A model generated the notes under the pieces. That model was given only the letters and a program-made list of their open reading frames with translations, had not been told where the DNA came from and ran no database searches. From the NCBI GenBank assembly GCA_934119955.1, contig CAKOSZ010000001.1:124001-188000 (forward strand): a DNA stretch of 64,000 nt. Reading direction: 5' to 3'. Below are positions 9,633 to 17,803 of this stretch, one piece after another. Within the stretch, counting starts at the first letter, position 1. Each line of letters begins with the position of its first letter. Source of the stretch: an uncultured Bacilli bacterium. Lineage in GTDB: Bacteria; Bacillota_I; Bacilli_A; RF39; UBA660. A program made the translations under genes and the position numbers.

Positions 9633-10746
9633 ATAGCTCCTCACATATCTTTGTAAATATTAAAATAAATTTATCAATTTCTTCTTTGGTTGTTAAATGA
9701 CTTAAACTAATTCTAATTGAATTACTAGCAAGAGCTTTAGAATTAGTTATAGCAAATACTGATTTTGAAATACTGTTTTTTAAACTACATGCACTGGTTG
9801 CTGATAAATATATTTCTTTTTCTGCTAATTTTTCTAATACATCTTGATTATTTATATTTATTAAACTTAAATTTATGGTATTTGGAATAGAATTAGTTAC
9901 TGAATTTAAATGAATATATTTTTTATCTTTTAAAAAATTAATTAAATGTTTTTTTAAAGCACTTATATACTTAATTCTTGTATTTAAATTTGAAGTTGCA
10001 AGTTTTAAAGCAAGAGAAGTTGAGGTTATATTAGCAAGTGCTGGGGTACCACTTCTATAAATAGTTGTTGATTTTCCCCCGTGAATTAAAGAAATTAATT
10101 TTTGATTATTTCTATTTACCAATACTCCTACCCCATTTAGACCATAAAATTTATGGGGAGCGAAAGTTATAAAGTCAACATTAGAATAATCTACTTCTAT
10201 TTTTCCAATTGCCTGAGTTGCATCTGTATGAAAAGTACAATTTGGATATTTTTTTAAAATACTACCTATTTCTTCAATTGGTTGAATAGTTCCTAGTTCA
10301 CTATCAACTGTGGAAATACTAACTAAGATTGTATCATTTCTTAATTCTTTTTTTAACTCTCTCAAATCTACCATACCATTTGAAGTTATTGGTAAAATTG
10401 TTACTTCAAAACCTAAATTTGTTAAATAAGAGCAAGGTGCAACAATACTTGAATGTTCAAGAACTGATATTATAATATGCTTGCCTAGATTTTTTTTATA
10501 TTCACATATTCCTTTAATAACTAAATTATTAGCCTCACTTGCACCACTTGTATAAATTATATTTTCCCGATTGCATTTAAAATAAGAAGCAATAAAACTT
10601 GATGATTTATCTATTTCATTTTTAGCCATAATTCCAAGTTTGTGACTACTATTAGGATTAGCAATATATTTATTAGTTACTTTTATATAATTATCTAATA
10701 CTTCCTTATCAACTGGTGTATTGGCAGCATAATCTAAATACATCAT
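9619..10746 (-). CDS. Cysteine desulfurase (NifS/IscS-like)
   Basis: The 375-residue class V aminotransferase matches the NifS/IscS family. It opens with MYLDYAANTPVDKEVL, and carries the SGASEANNLVIKG segment, the HTDATQAIGK region and the PLP lysine in FITFAPHKFYGLNGVGVL. The catalytic Cys lies in a TSACS segment near residue 320. It takes sulfur from cysteine for Fe-S clusters or thio-modified tRNA. It heads a three-gene operon with two thioredoxin-type proteins and no IscU/SufU partner, which suggests use in tRNA thiolation or redox repair rather than a full Isc system. GAGGTG precedes the start and lies in a hairpin (see separate entry). Confidence 0.9.
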   Translation of the reverse strand: MMYLDYAANTPVDKEVLDNYIKVTNKYIANPNSSHKLGIMAKNEIDKSSSFIASYFKCNRENIIYTSGASEANNLVIKGICEYKKNLGKHIIISVLEHSSIVAPCSYLTNLGFEVTILPITSNGMVDLRELKKELRNDTILVSISTVDSELGTIQPIEEIGSILKKYPNCTFHTDATQAIGKIEVDYSNVDFITFAPHKFYGLNGVGVLVNRNNQKLISLIHGGKSTTIYRSGTPALANITSTSLALKLATSNLNTRIKYISALKKHLINFLKDKKYIHLNSVTNSIPNTINLSLININNQDVLEKLAEKEIYLSATSACSLKNSISKSVFAITNSKALASNSIRISLSHLTTKEEIDKFILIFTKICEELYENN

Positions 10747-10782
10747 AAAAACACCTCTTTCAAAATTATTTTAGGTGTTTTT
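10747..10782 (-). promoter_or_regulatory. Hairpin that can sequester the cysteine desulfurase ribosome-binding site
   Basis: On the minus strand AAAACACCT pairs with AGGTGTTTT (9 bp, about 16-base loop). The right arm contains the GAGGTG ribosome site and runs into the start codon. It may be a translational control element or a weak terminator or attenuator with the T-run just before the ATG. Nothing else clear is seen up to 10960. Confidence 0.4.
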
Positions 10783-10960
10783 AATTAAATATACAATAAT
10801 TAATTAGTTGAATTAACTAAACTTAAAGTAGAATTTATTATTTCTTGTTTTTCTTTACTAAATTTTAAAGATTTTAACTAATATTATAAATTTAATCTGG
10901 TATTATTTTTTTATTCTTATTTTTGATGCTTTAAAACATTTTTATTAGTTTAAAACTGAT

Positions 10961-11437
10961 TTACAGTAAACTATTAAGTTGACTTTTTAATTCATCAGTT
11001 GAAATATTTGGACTAAATACTCTTGTTTTAACAAAGCTAATATTTGGATATAGTTTAGTTAATTCAAGATAAGTATTATCTAGACTAGAACCTCCTGAGG
11101 TTGCATATAAATATACTTTTTTATTTGTAAAATCATAGCTTTCTAAAAAAGTATTAATAATTCTTGGAGCTGTGTACCACCAGATAGGAAACCCTACATA
11201 AATGTTTTCGTAATCATTTATATTAGTAATTTTATTTTTTATGCTTGGTCTAGAATTATCATCTTTCATTTCAACAGAACTTCTACTATTCTCATCTTCC
11301 CAGTTTAAGTCATCTATTGTGTAAGGCATACTTGGCTCTATTTCAAATATATCCCCTTCTAATACTTCTTTAAGTTTTAAAGCAACCTTTTTTGTGTTAC
11401 CACTACATGAAAAATAAGTTATTAATGTTTTACCCAT
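10961..11437 (-). CDS. Flavodoxin-family protein
   Basis: This 158-residue protein begins MGKTLITYFSCSGNTKKVA, the FMN phosphate-binding loop (SCSGNT), and has the YVGFPIWWYTAPRIINTFL segment and an ATSGGSSLDNT loop typical of short flavodoxin_4-type proteins. It is a cytoplasmic electron carrier or small FMN-dependent oxidoreductase. AAGGAGAAG lies before the ATG. It is transcribed separately from the desulfurase operon, with about 210 bases between. Confidence 0.88.
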   Translation of the reverse strand: MGKTLITYFSCSGNTKKVALKLKEVLEGDIFEIEPSMPYTIDDLNWEDENSRSSVEMKDDNSRPSIKNKITNINDYENIYVGFPIWWYTAPRIINTFLESYDFTNKKVYLYATSGGSSLDNTYLELTKLYPNISFVKTRVFSPNISTDELKSQLNSLL

Positions 11438-11576
11438 AAATCTTCTCCTTTTTAATATTATTTAATACATTTATAATATACCACATTATTTTTTTAATTT
11501 AAACACATTATTAATCGAAAAAAAAACTTAACTTTTTTTTAGTTTTATGATATTCTTTAAGTAAGGAGGAGTTAAT

Positions 11577-11984
11577 ATGTACGAATATGATTATATGATA
11601 GGAAGTAGTAAACCTAGCCTATTTAATGGATTAGGTGTTTGGGGTATTATTGCTCTTGTTACTGCTATAATTGGTGGAATTTGTTTATATTTTACTGTTT
11701 TTAGTGATAAAAACAAAGGAACTTATAAAGGTTTCATGGCTAAGTTATATGACTTTGTTAAATTTAAAAAGATGTTTATTACTTCATTTTTAAAAGTTCT
11801 ATACATCATTTTAACAATTTATGTAACATTAGCATCATTCGGTTTAATTGGAACAAGTTTCTTAGCATTTATCTTAACATTAGTACTTGGTAATATTATA
11901 GTAAGAGTAATATTTGAATTTTCACTTATTATGCTAGGTATTTACGAAAATACTACTGAAATTGCTAAAAATACTAGAAAATAA
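11577..11984 (+). CDS. DUF4282-like membrane protein
   Basis: The 135-residue protein has three to four membrane segments. The C-terminal 80 residues (FKKMFITSFLKVLYIIL ... RVIFEFSLIMLGIYENTTEIAKN) match the pattern of DUF4282 proteins. An extra membrane helix sits at the N-terminus (about 22-45). Function of the family is unknown. AAGGAGGAG precedes the ATG, and a good terminator follows. Confidence 0.7.
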   Translation: MYEYDYMIGSSKPSLFNGLGVWGIIALVTAIIGGICLYFTVFSDKNKGTYKGFMAKLYDFVKFKKMFITSFLKVLYIILTIYVTLASFGLIGTSFLAFILTLVLGNIIVRVIFEFSLIMLGIYENTTEIAKNTRK

Positions 11985-12011
11985 AAAGTCACTTTTAAGT
12001 GATTTTTTTTC
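11985..12011 (+). terminator. Terminator shared by DUF4282-like gene and RhuM remnant
   Basis: TCACTT / AAGTGA with a 2-base loop core is flanked by A-rich sequence on the left and eight T on the right, so it can act in both directions. Confidence 0.7.
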
Positions 12012-12240
12012 ATAGTTTAATGATATTTGTCAAGATTTCCTTGACGGTTGAATCTATAAATAATTCTTCTTCATCAAAAATATTTTTAATATGCAAACTT
12101 ATATTTTGTTTAGTCGTATCATATAAGTCGGTCATCTGTTGTTGTGATAACCATACTGTTTCATCTTCAAGTTTTACATCTATTTTTGCCATTCCATCAT
12201 CAGTTTGATAAATTACAATATTATTGTTTTTTTCTTCCAT
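12010..12240 (-). pseudogene. Truncated RhuM-family gene (N-terminal remnant)
   Basis: The first ~65 residues match the start of RhuM/virulence-protein family members: IVIYQTDDGMAKIDVKLEDE, TVWLSQQQMTDLYDTTKQNIS, and HIKNIFDEEEL. Intact members continue for 250 or more residues after a STVKE-like segment. Here the reading departs at that point, gives eight unrelated codons, and stops against a terminator. A strong GGAGG precedes the ATG. The rest of the gene appears deleted. It sits beside the secA-linked accessory patch. Confidence 0.75.
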
Positions 12241-12391
12241 TGTTATGCCTCCATTTCTATTAGTTTTTAAAAGGTGTCAACAAATATAATCATTGTTCAC
12301 GCCTTTATTTTACTACATATTTTTAATATTTTGCAGACAAGTTCTGAGAACCGAACCTACTTAATAATTTTTGAATTTTAAATATTCCTTT

Positions 12392-12432
12392 ATTTTATAC
12401 TACTTTCCGCAACAATTCTTATATTTTTTTCC
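12392..12432. repeat. Direct-repeat copy of secA 3' end (outer copy)
   Basis: These 41 bases match 14170-14210 (secA 3' end plus 8 bases beyond the stop) at 39 positions. The copy keeps the SEC-C reading frame and the stop codon. It suggests a duplication or an attachment-site pair flanking 12.43-14.17 kb. Confidence 0.8.
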
Positions 12433-12471
12433 CGAACCACAAGTTATTAATTTGAGAGATTTCAATAACAT
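12400..12471 (-). pseudogene. Orphan SEC-C motif, remnant of a secA 3' end
   Basis: A 23-codon frame ends with CGSGKKYKNCCGK and a TAG stop, the same ending as SecA at 14178. The zinc-binding C-x-G and CC residues are kept, but the preceding eight or so residues are unrelated to SecA. There is no convincing ribosome site, so it is best read as a displaced gene end. Confidence 0.7.
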
Positions 12472-12478
12472 TTTAATA

Positions 12479-14017
12479 TTACCTATTATAACCACTTTTT
12501 GATATTTTTTGACTTTCTTGCATTTTATATTTTGAATAAAGATTATTCATTTTTTTCTGACCTTCTAAAATAATTAAACCAAGTTGATTTAGTTCTTTTC
12601 TTTCATTTTCAGTTAATTTTTCTGACTTCATGCGATTAACAATCTGCATTAGTGATGACATTATAATTATTAAACTATTCAATTCATTAATATCAAGCTT
12701 TTCATCTGCCATCATTTGTATGTACTCTGCATGTATTTTCTTTATAGTATTTTTCAATTTATTAATTCTATCCGCTACCTCTTGTTGTTGCTCTTTATTA
12801 CTATCATTTTGGGTTTTGTTTAATTGTTTTTCTCTTACAGCCAACATATTATTAATATTTGAAATAATTGTATCTTGTTGCGTAACTACTTTAGGATTTC
12901 TAACCATTTGATTAATAAACTCATTTACATAATTTCTAATATTATTTATGTTATCTTGAGTAAGATTAGAATTTTTTAATTCATGAACAACCTTTTTTTG
13001 CAAACATTCAGTTAAAAACAAATCAAGTTTTAGTGATTCAATTAATGATGACTCATTTCTAATTTGATTTAATGCATTTAATATATTTAACATTGGAGGT
13101 TTTCCCTGATATATTGATCCTTGAAATACTTTATCAGATATATCTTTAAATTGATCAAAAAATTCATAAGCAACTATTGAATCTTCATACATTGATTGAA
13201 ATGTTTTAACTTCACCCATTACTATCTTCATCATTCTGGAATATGAAGTGATTTTATAATTGCTTGATTGATAATTGTAAATATTTTTAGAAAAACCATT
13301 ACCCATATCATATTGTATCTGTGGTTGGGTTACACCTGTAATTCTTAATGCTTCATCTTCGTTGAACACTTCATCAAGATGCTCTGTAAAAATCTTCTTG
13401 TTTGAATAATAACTTCTAATTTGTTCTTTAGTATCTTTCTTGTTTTTGGGAGTCATTCCTTGATGAGTAACAGTCAAAGCTCCATCAATCGACTGCAATC
13501 TAAATTCATTGGGATATTTCATACTTAATCTTTGAATTAACTGATTATATAAATTATCATTATAACCATCTCTACCCTTAAAAGACGTTTGTAATGCATG
13601 CCCTATTTCATGATTTAAAACATTGACAATGGCTTTACGTAATGTTTCACTATCTACATTAGACATTCTTCTTTGTAATTTTTCACGTGTTATATCCTCG
13701 ATAAATTTATAATTACCAACATACATTGATTGTCTAATGGATATATATGTTCCCTTATCTGTATCTTTTGTATTATATGATTGTCCGAAATCGTATTCTC
13801 TTATGTTTGTAACTAATCTATTTATGAAGAAATCACCAATATTAGAACTTTTATAAACTATTTTGGTTTCATCAGCATTAAAATCTGGAGTTATATTTTG
13901 ATACATTCTAACTCTACTTATTATACTTCTTTTTATTAAATTTGCTTGTCCATCATTCAAATTATATATAACCTTCATTTCGTTGATAACAGCATCTAGT
14001 TTTTGATTAAAATTCAT
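12479..14017 (-). CDS. Unknown large protein with HExxH metalloprotease-like motif
   Basis: This 512-residue protein carries VLNHEIGHALQTSF near residue 140, an HExxH zincin motif. A possible third ligand lies in the TEHLDEVFNEDEAL segment about 90 residues later. The C-terminal 200 residues are helical, with long Gln/Asn/Lys-rich coiled-coil-like stretches. No signal peptide or membrane helix is seen, so it is cytoplasmic or exported by a non-Sec route. The start at 14015-14017 was chosen for the AAGGTGG before it. The gene lies alone between two copies of the secA 3' end, and its codon use looks a little less A+T-skewed than its neighbours. Family not recognised. Protease activity is inference from the motif only. 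Confidence 0.75.
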   Translation of the reverse strand: MNFNQKLDAVINEMKVIYNLNDGQANLIKRSIISRVRMYQNITPDFNADETKIVYKSSNIGDFFINRLVTNIREYDFGQSYNTKDTDKGTYISIRQSMYVGNYKFIEDITREKLQRRMSNVDSETLRKAIVNVLNHEIGHALQTSFKGRDGYNDNLYNQLIQRLSMKYPNEFRLQSIDGALTVTHQGMTPKNKKDTKEQIRSYYSNKKIFTEHLDEVFNEDEALRITGVTQPQIQYDMGNGFSKNIYNYQSSNYKITSYSRMMKIVMGEVKTFQSMYEDSIVAYEFFDQFKDISDKVFQGSIYQGKPPMLNILNALNQIRNESSLIESLKLDLFLTECLQKKVVHELKNSNLTQDNINNIRNYVNEFINQMVRNPKVVTQQDTIISNINNMLAVREKQLNKTQNDSNKEQQQEVADRINKLKNTIKKIHAEYIQMMADEKLDINELNSLIIIMSSLMQIVNRMKSEKLTENERKELNQLGLIILEGQKKMNNLYSKYKMQESQKISKSGYNR

Positions 14018-14169
14018 TATACACACCACCTTATTATACTTTCTATTTAGCATTCAATAAAATTATATCATATTCATATTTTTTTAAAACTACAAAAAGA
14101 TAGCAATATAGGAGTCTAAACACACAAATTCACAATTTCTTAGCAAAGAGAAAGATCATCTTTTTCCTT

Positions 14170-14210
14170 ATTTTATACTACTTTCCACAACAATTCTTAT
14201 ATTTTTTACC
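14170..14210. repeat. Direct-repeat copy of secA 3' end (inner copy, within secA)
   Basis: This is the partner of 12392-12432. It covers the last codons of SecA, its TAG stop and 8 bases beyond. The two copies are in the same orientation, 1.78 kb apart. Confidence 0.8.
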
Positions 14211-16670
14211 GCTGCCGCAGCTGCAAGGATCGTTTCTACCAATTTTACTTTTATTTACCTTTGGTTTATTAGTTGCTGAATTATCACTATCATTAGTTAT
14301 TTTATTTTTAACTACTTCTTTTCTTTCAATATTTTGTCTTATTTCAGCATTCATTAAATAAATACTTATATCTTTATCTATTCTATCTAACATGTTTTCA
14401 TACATTTCCAAGCCTTCCATGGTATATGCACGTAATGGATCTTGTCCACCATAACCACGCATCATAACTGCTTCTCTTAGATGAGATAAAGTATTAATAT
14501 TTTCAGTCCAATATTTGTCAATTACATTTAAACTAATTGCTTTTTCAAACTCATTGGTAACTTCTACTGGAATTTTTTTTAATTTATCTTCATATTCATC
14601 CCTACATTTATCAAATATATAATTGATAGCATCATCTTCATTTTTAGAAGTTATATCACTTTCATTTATATCTTGTCTTAATAAATCATGATTAACAATA
14701 TCAACTAAATCTTTTAAAGCCTCACCTGATATCTTTCCTTCTGTATAATGAGTATCAATTAAATATGAAACATAAGAATGGATTGTATCTAAAACTGTTT
14801 CATGAATAGACTCATTATCTAAAATTTCATTTCTTCTTTCATAAATATCTTCTCTTTGATTGTTCATAACATCATCATATTCAAGAAGTTGTTTACGCAT
14901 ATCAAAATTGTTACCTTCAACCTTGGCTTGGGCAGATGATAGGGCATTTGTAAAAGTTTTGCTTCTAATTGCTTGATTTTCATCAAATCCAATTGATTGA
15001 AGTAATGTTTTAATTCTATCAGTTCCAAATCTAACCATTAATTCGTCTTCCATAGAAACAAAGAATTGACTTTCACCTGGATCACCTTGACGACCAGATC
15101 TACCTCTTAACTGATTATCAATACGACGAGATTCATGACGTTCTGTACCAATTACACATAAACCACCTAATTCTTTGGTTTCCTCAGTTAGTTTAATATC
15201 CGTTCCACGTCCTGCCATATTAGTTGCAATTGTAACAGCACCTTTTTCTCCGGCATGAGAAATAATTTCTGCTTCCCTAGCATGATTTTTAGCATTTAAA
15301 ACTTCATGCTTAATACCTTTTTTTGTTAACATATTACTTATTAATTCACTTGTTTCAACAGCAATTGTACCTACTAAAATAGGTTGACCTGTTTTATGCT
15401 TTTCAGCAATTATATTAACTATTGCATTATATTTTCCTTTCATTGTTGGATATACTAAATCAGGATAATCAATTCTTGCAACTGGTTTATTAGTTGGAAC
15501 AGATATTACATACATATTGTAAATATTTCTAAATTCTTCTTCTTCGGTTTTAGCAGTTCCAGTCATACCAGATAATTTTTTATACATTCTAAACAAGTTT
15601 TGGAAAGTAATAGTTGCAACAGTTTTATTTTCTTGATTAATTTTAACGCCTTCTTTGGCTTCTACTGCTTGATGCAAACCATCACTCCATTGACGGCCTT
15701 TCATAATACGTCCTGTAAATGGATCAACTATTAAAACTTCTCCATCTTGAACAACATAATCAAAGTCTTTTTTCATTGAATAATTAGCACGAAGAGCCTG
15801 ATTGATGTAGTGAACAAGTGCATTATTTTCCATATCATACAAATTTTTTAAATGAAAATAACTTTCAGCCTTATGATTACCATCATCTGTTAAAGTAACC
15901 CCCTTAGTTTTTTCATCATAGATATAATCTTCCTCATTTTTTAAACTTTTAACAAATCTATCGGCATCTACATATAAATTAGCACTTACTACTTCTCCTC
16001 CTGATATAATTAAAGGAGTTCTTGCTTCATCTATTAAAATAGAATCTACTTCATCGATAATTGCATAGTTAAGACCTCTTTGAACTCTATTTTCACGTCT
16101 TACTACCATATTATCTCTTAGATAATCAAACCCAAGTTCATTATTGGTTGTATATAAAATATCACAATCATATTGTTCTTTTTTTTCTTTTGGTGATAAA
16201 TCACGTCTATTAATACCAACTGTTAAACCAAGTCCTTCATAAATTGGTCCCATCCATTCAGCATTTCTTACTGTTAAATATTCATTTACTGTTACAACAT
16301 GAACTCCATTACCAGTTAAAGCATTTAAATAAGCAGGAAAAGTTGTTACTAAGGTTTTTCCTTCACCTGTTTTAAGTTCAGCAATATTTCCATAATGAAT
16401 AGCAATACCACCCACTAACTGAACAAAGAAAGCCTTCTCCCCTAGTTTTCTATATGCCATTTCTCTAACAGTTGCAAATGCTTCTACTAAAATATCATCT
16501 AGTGTCTCTCCATTTTTTAATCTTTCTTTAAATTCATCAGTTTTATTTTTAAGTTCTTCATCACTTAATTTTTGATAAGTTTCATCAAGAGCCATTACAT
16601 TACTTGCAAGTTCATTAAACTTTTTTAATTCTTTATATTCATGATCAAATAATTTTTTAAATATATTCAT
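14178..16670 (-). CDS. secA: Preprotein translocase ATPase SecA
   Basis: The 830-residue protein is the motor ATPase of Sec export. Visible features include the Walker A segment ELKTGEGKTLV near residue 100, VDSILIDEARTPLI (DEAD-type box), NMAGRGTDI and the RGRSGRQGDPGES motif of the second helicase domain. It has a preprotein-binding and scaffold region, and ends in a C-terminal zinc SEC-C motif (NDPCSCGSGKKYKNCCGK). Length is normal. AAGGAGGACAC precedes the ATG. It follows hpf with a terminator between them, a common Firmicute order. Its 3' end is duplicated 1.78 kb downstream. Confidence 0.97.
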   Translation of the reverse strand: MNIFKKLFDHEYKELKKFNELASNVMALDETYQKLSDEELKNKTDEFKERLKNGETLDDILVEAFATVREMAYRKLGEKAFFVQLVGGIAIHYGNIAELKTGEGKTLVTTFPAYLNALTGNGVHVVTVNEYLTVRNAEWMGPIYEGLGLTVGINRRDLSPKEKKEQYDCDILYTTNNELGFDYLRDNMVVRRENRVQRGLNYAIIDEVDSILIDEARTPLIISGGEVVSANLYVDADRFVKSLKNEEDYIYDEKTKGVTLTDDGNHKAESYFHLKNLYDMENNALVHYINQALRANYSMKKDFDYVVQDGEVLIVDPFTGRIMKGRQWSDGLHQAVEAKEGVKINQENKTVATITFQNLFRMYKKLSGMTGTAKTEEEEFRNIYNMYVISVPTNKPVARIDYPDLVYPTMKGKYNAIVNIIAEKHKTGQPILVGTIAVETSELISNMLTKKGIKHEVLNAKNHAREAEIISHAGEKGAVTIATNMAGRGTDIKLTEETKELGGLCVIGTERHESRRIDNQLRGRSGRQGDPGESQFFVSMEDELMVRFGTDRIKTLLQSIGFDENQAIRSKTFTNALSSAQAKVEGNNFDMRKQLLEYDDVMNNQREDIYERRNEILDNESIHETVLDTIHSYVSYLIDTHYTEGKISGEALKDLVDIVNHDLLRQDINESDITSKNEDDAINYIFDKCRDEYEDKLKKIPVEVTNEFEKAISLNVIDKYWTENINTLSHLREAVMMRGYGGQDPLRAYTMEGLEMYENMLDRIDKDISIYLMNAEIRQNIERKEVVKNKITNDSDNSATNKPKVNKSKIGRNDPCSCGSGKKYKNCCGK

Positions 16671-16695
16671 GTGTCCTCCTTGTATATATATTTTA

Positions 16696-16735
16696 ACAAA
16701 AAATAAACAAGAATGGAATATCTTGTTTATTTATT
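16696..16735 (-). terminator. Terminator between hpf and secA
   Basis: A 12-bp stem AAATAAACAAGA / TCTTGTTTATTT with an 8-base loop ends in a T-run on the minus strand, just after the hpf stop. Confidence 0.75.
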
Positions 16736-16740
16736 TTATA

Positions 16741-17262
16741 TTATTCTTCTTCAATTACTCCATAGCCGCCATCATTACGTTTATATACTAAGGCAATACT
16801 ATTTATATCACTATCTTTATACATATAAAAATTATGTCCTAGTAACTCCATTTGTAAAATTGCTTCATCTAAACTCATTGGTTTAATATATATTTTCTTT
16901 CTTTTTACAACTTCTTCATCATTTGTTTCTTCTACTATATTATCCATATTAAATTCTTTAATACCGGTTTTTTCTTTTTTCTTTATTTTAGATTTATTCT
17001 TCCTAACTTGTCTTTCTAATTTATTTACAACTAAATCAACGGCTGAATAAAAATCTTGACTTTCTTCTTCGGCTCTTAATATTAATGTTTTAAGAGGTAT
17101 TGTAACTTCAACCTTTTGTGAATAATTTCTAATTTTAACAAGTACTGTTGCCTTTGCATCTTCTAAGGTATATTTATCTAATTTAGATAATTTATCCTTT
17201 ACATAATCCTTCATTGCATCAGTAATATCTATTTTATTACCTCTTACTAAAACTTCCATCAT
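16741..17262 (-). CDS. hpf: Ribosome hibernation promoting factor, long form
   Basis: Residues 1-100 are the HPF/YfiA domain (RGNKIDITDAMKDYVKDKL, DFYSAVDLVVNKLERQVRK). A linker leads to the C-terminal dimerisation domain (KIYIKPMSLDEAILQMELLGHNFYMYKD ... RRNDGG-like end). The long form joins 70S ribosomes into silent 100S dimers in stationary phase. The protein is 173 residues, normal for Firmicutes. AAAGGAGATG precedes two possible ATG codons; the first is used here. Confidence 0.95.
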   Translation of the reverse strand: MMEVLVRGNKIDITDAMKDYVKDKLSKLDKYTLEDAKATVLVKIRNYSQKVEVTIPLKTLILRAEEESQDFYSAVDLVVNKLERQVRKNKSKIKKKEKTGIKEFNMDNIVEETNDEEVVKRKKIYIKPMSLDEAILQMELLGHNFYMYKDSDINSIALVYKRNDGGYGVIEEE

Positions 17263-17324
17263 ATCATCTCCTTTTATATATTAAGTATAACATAGTTTTA
17301 AAACAAAAACAATTAAATTGTACG

Positions 17325-17350
17325 AAAAAAGCCTATGCTTGGGCATAAAC
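17325..17350 (-). terminator. Terminator overlapping the end of the cold-shock gene
   Basis: TATGC / GCATA with flanking pairs, then six T on the minus strand. The stem includes the last codons and the TAG stop. Confidence 0.6.
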
Positions 17351-17563
17351 TTTTTCGTTCACAACAGTAACATTTAGTGCTTGATAACCTTTTGAAGTTT
17401 CTAAAAGATTAAATTCAACATATTGGCCTTCTTGTAATGTTTTGTAACCTTCTTGGTTTATTGCTGAATAATGAACAAATATGTCATCTTTTTCAGTAAA
17501 TTCAATAAAACCATATCCCTTCTCGTTATTAAACCACTTAACTCTACCTCTTACCACGTTCAT
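17333..17563 (-). CDS. csp: Cold-shock protein (CspA family)
   Basis: A 76-residue single CSD domain: GRVKWFNNEKGYGFIEF (RNP1), DIFVHYSAI (RNP2), and a final VNVTVV-type strand. It is an RNA chaperone binding single-stranded nucleic acid. The start at 17561-17563 was chosen over an ATG five codons earlier because AAGGAGAG lies just before it. The upstream 150 bases hold an inverted repeat that could form a structured leader, as is common for csp mRNAs. Confidence 0.95.
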   Translation of the reverse strand: MNVVRGRVKWFNNEKGYGFIEFTEKDDIFVHYSAINQEGYKTLQEGQYVEFNLLETSKGYQALNVTVVNEKVYAQA

Positions 17564-17679
17564 ATCTCTCCTTATCATATATATTTTTTTTCGTAGATCT
17601 ACTTTTCCCTGCGCAACTTAATAATACCAAATTTTAGACTTTAAATTTGTATTTTTTACCAATTGTTACTTTTGAGAGA

Positions 17680-17726
17680 GGTTTTAGCAAAAATATTGAC
17701 TTTTGATCAAACTTTACTCTAAAACC
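17680..17726. promoter_or_regulatory. Inverted repeat in the csp / agrB intergenic region
   Basis: GGTTTTAG (17680-17687) and CTAAAACC (17719-17726) form an 8-bp perfect inverted repeat 31 bases apart. On the minus strand it lies in the probable csp leader; on the plus strand it lies upstream of agrB. It could be an RNA structure or an operator. Function unproven. Confidence 0.4.
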
Positions 17727-17778
17727 ACTCAATATTTAACCATTCGCATGCTTTTCATAAAAAAATAAGTATTTATTG

Positions 17779-17784
17779 TATAAT
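17779..17784 (+). promoter_or_regulatory. Probable -10 box of the agrBD promoter
   Basis: A perfect TATAAT lies 20 bases before the agrB start codon. No good -35 box is found 16-18 bases upstream, which fits a promoter needing an activator such as a LytTR regulator. Confidence 0.5.
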
Positions 17785-17803
17785 GTAATTGGTGATAGGA
17801 AAT

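Noticed and set aside
12400..12471. Tiny SEC-C peptide as a functional gene
   Set aside because: No good ribosome site and near-identity at DNA level to the secA end beyond the stop; treated as a displaced gene end.
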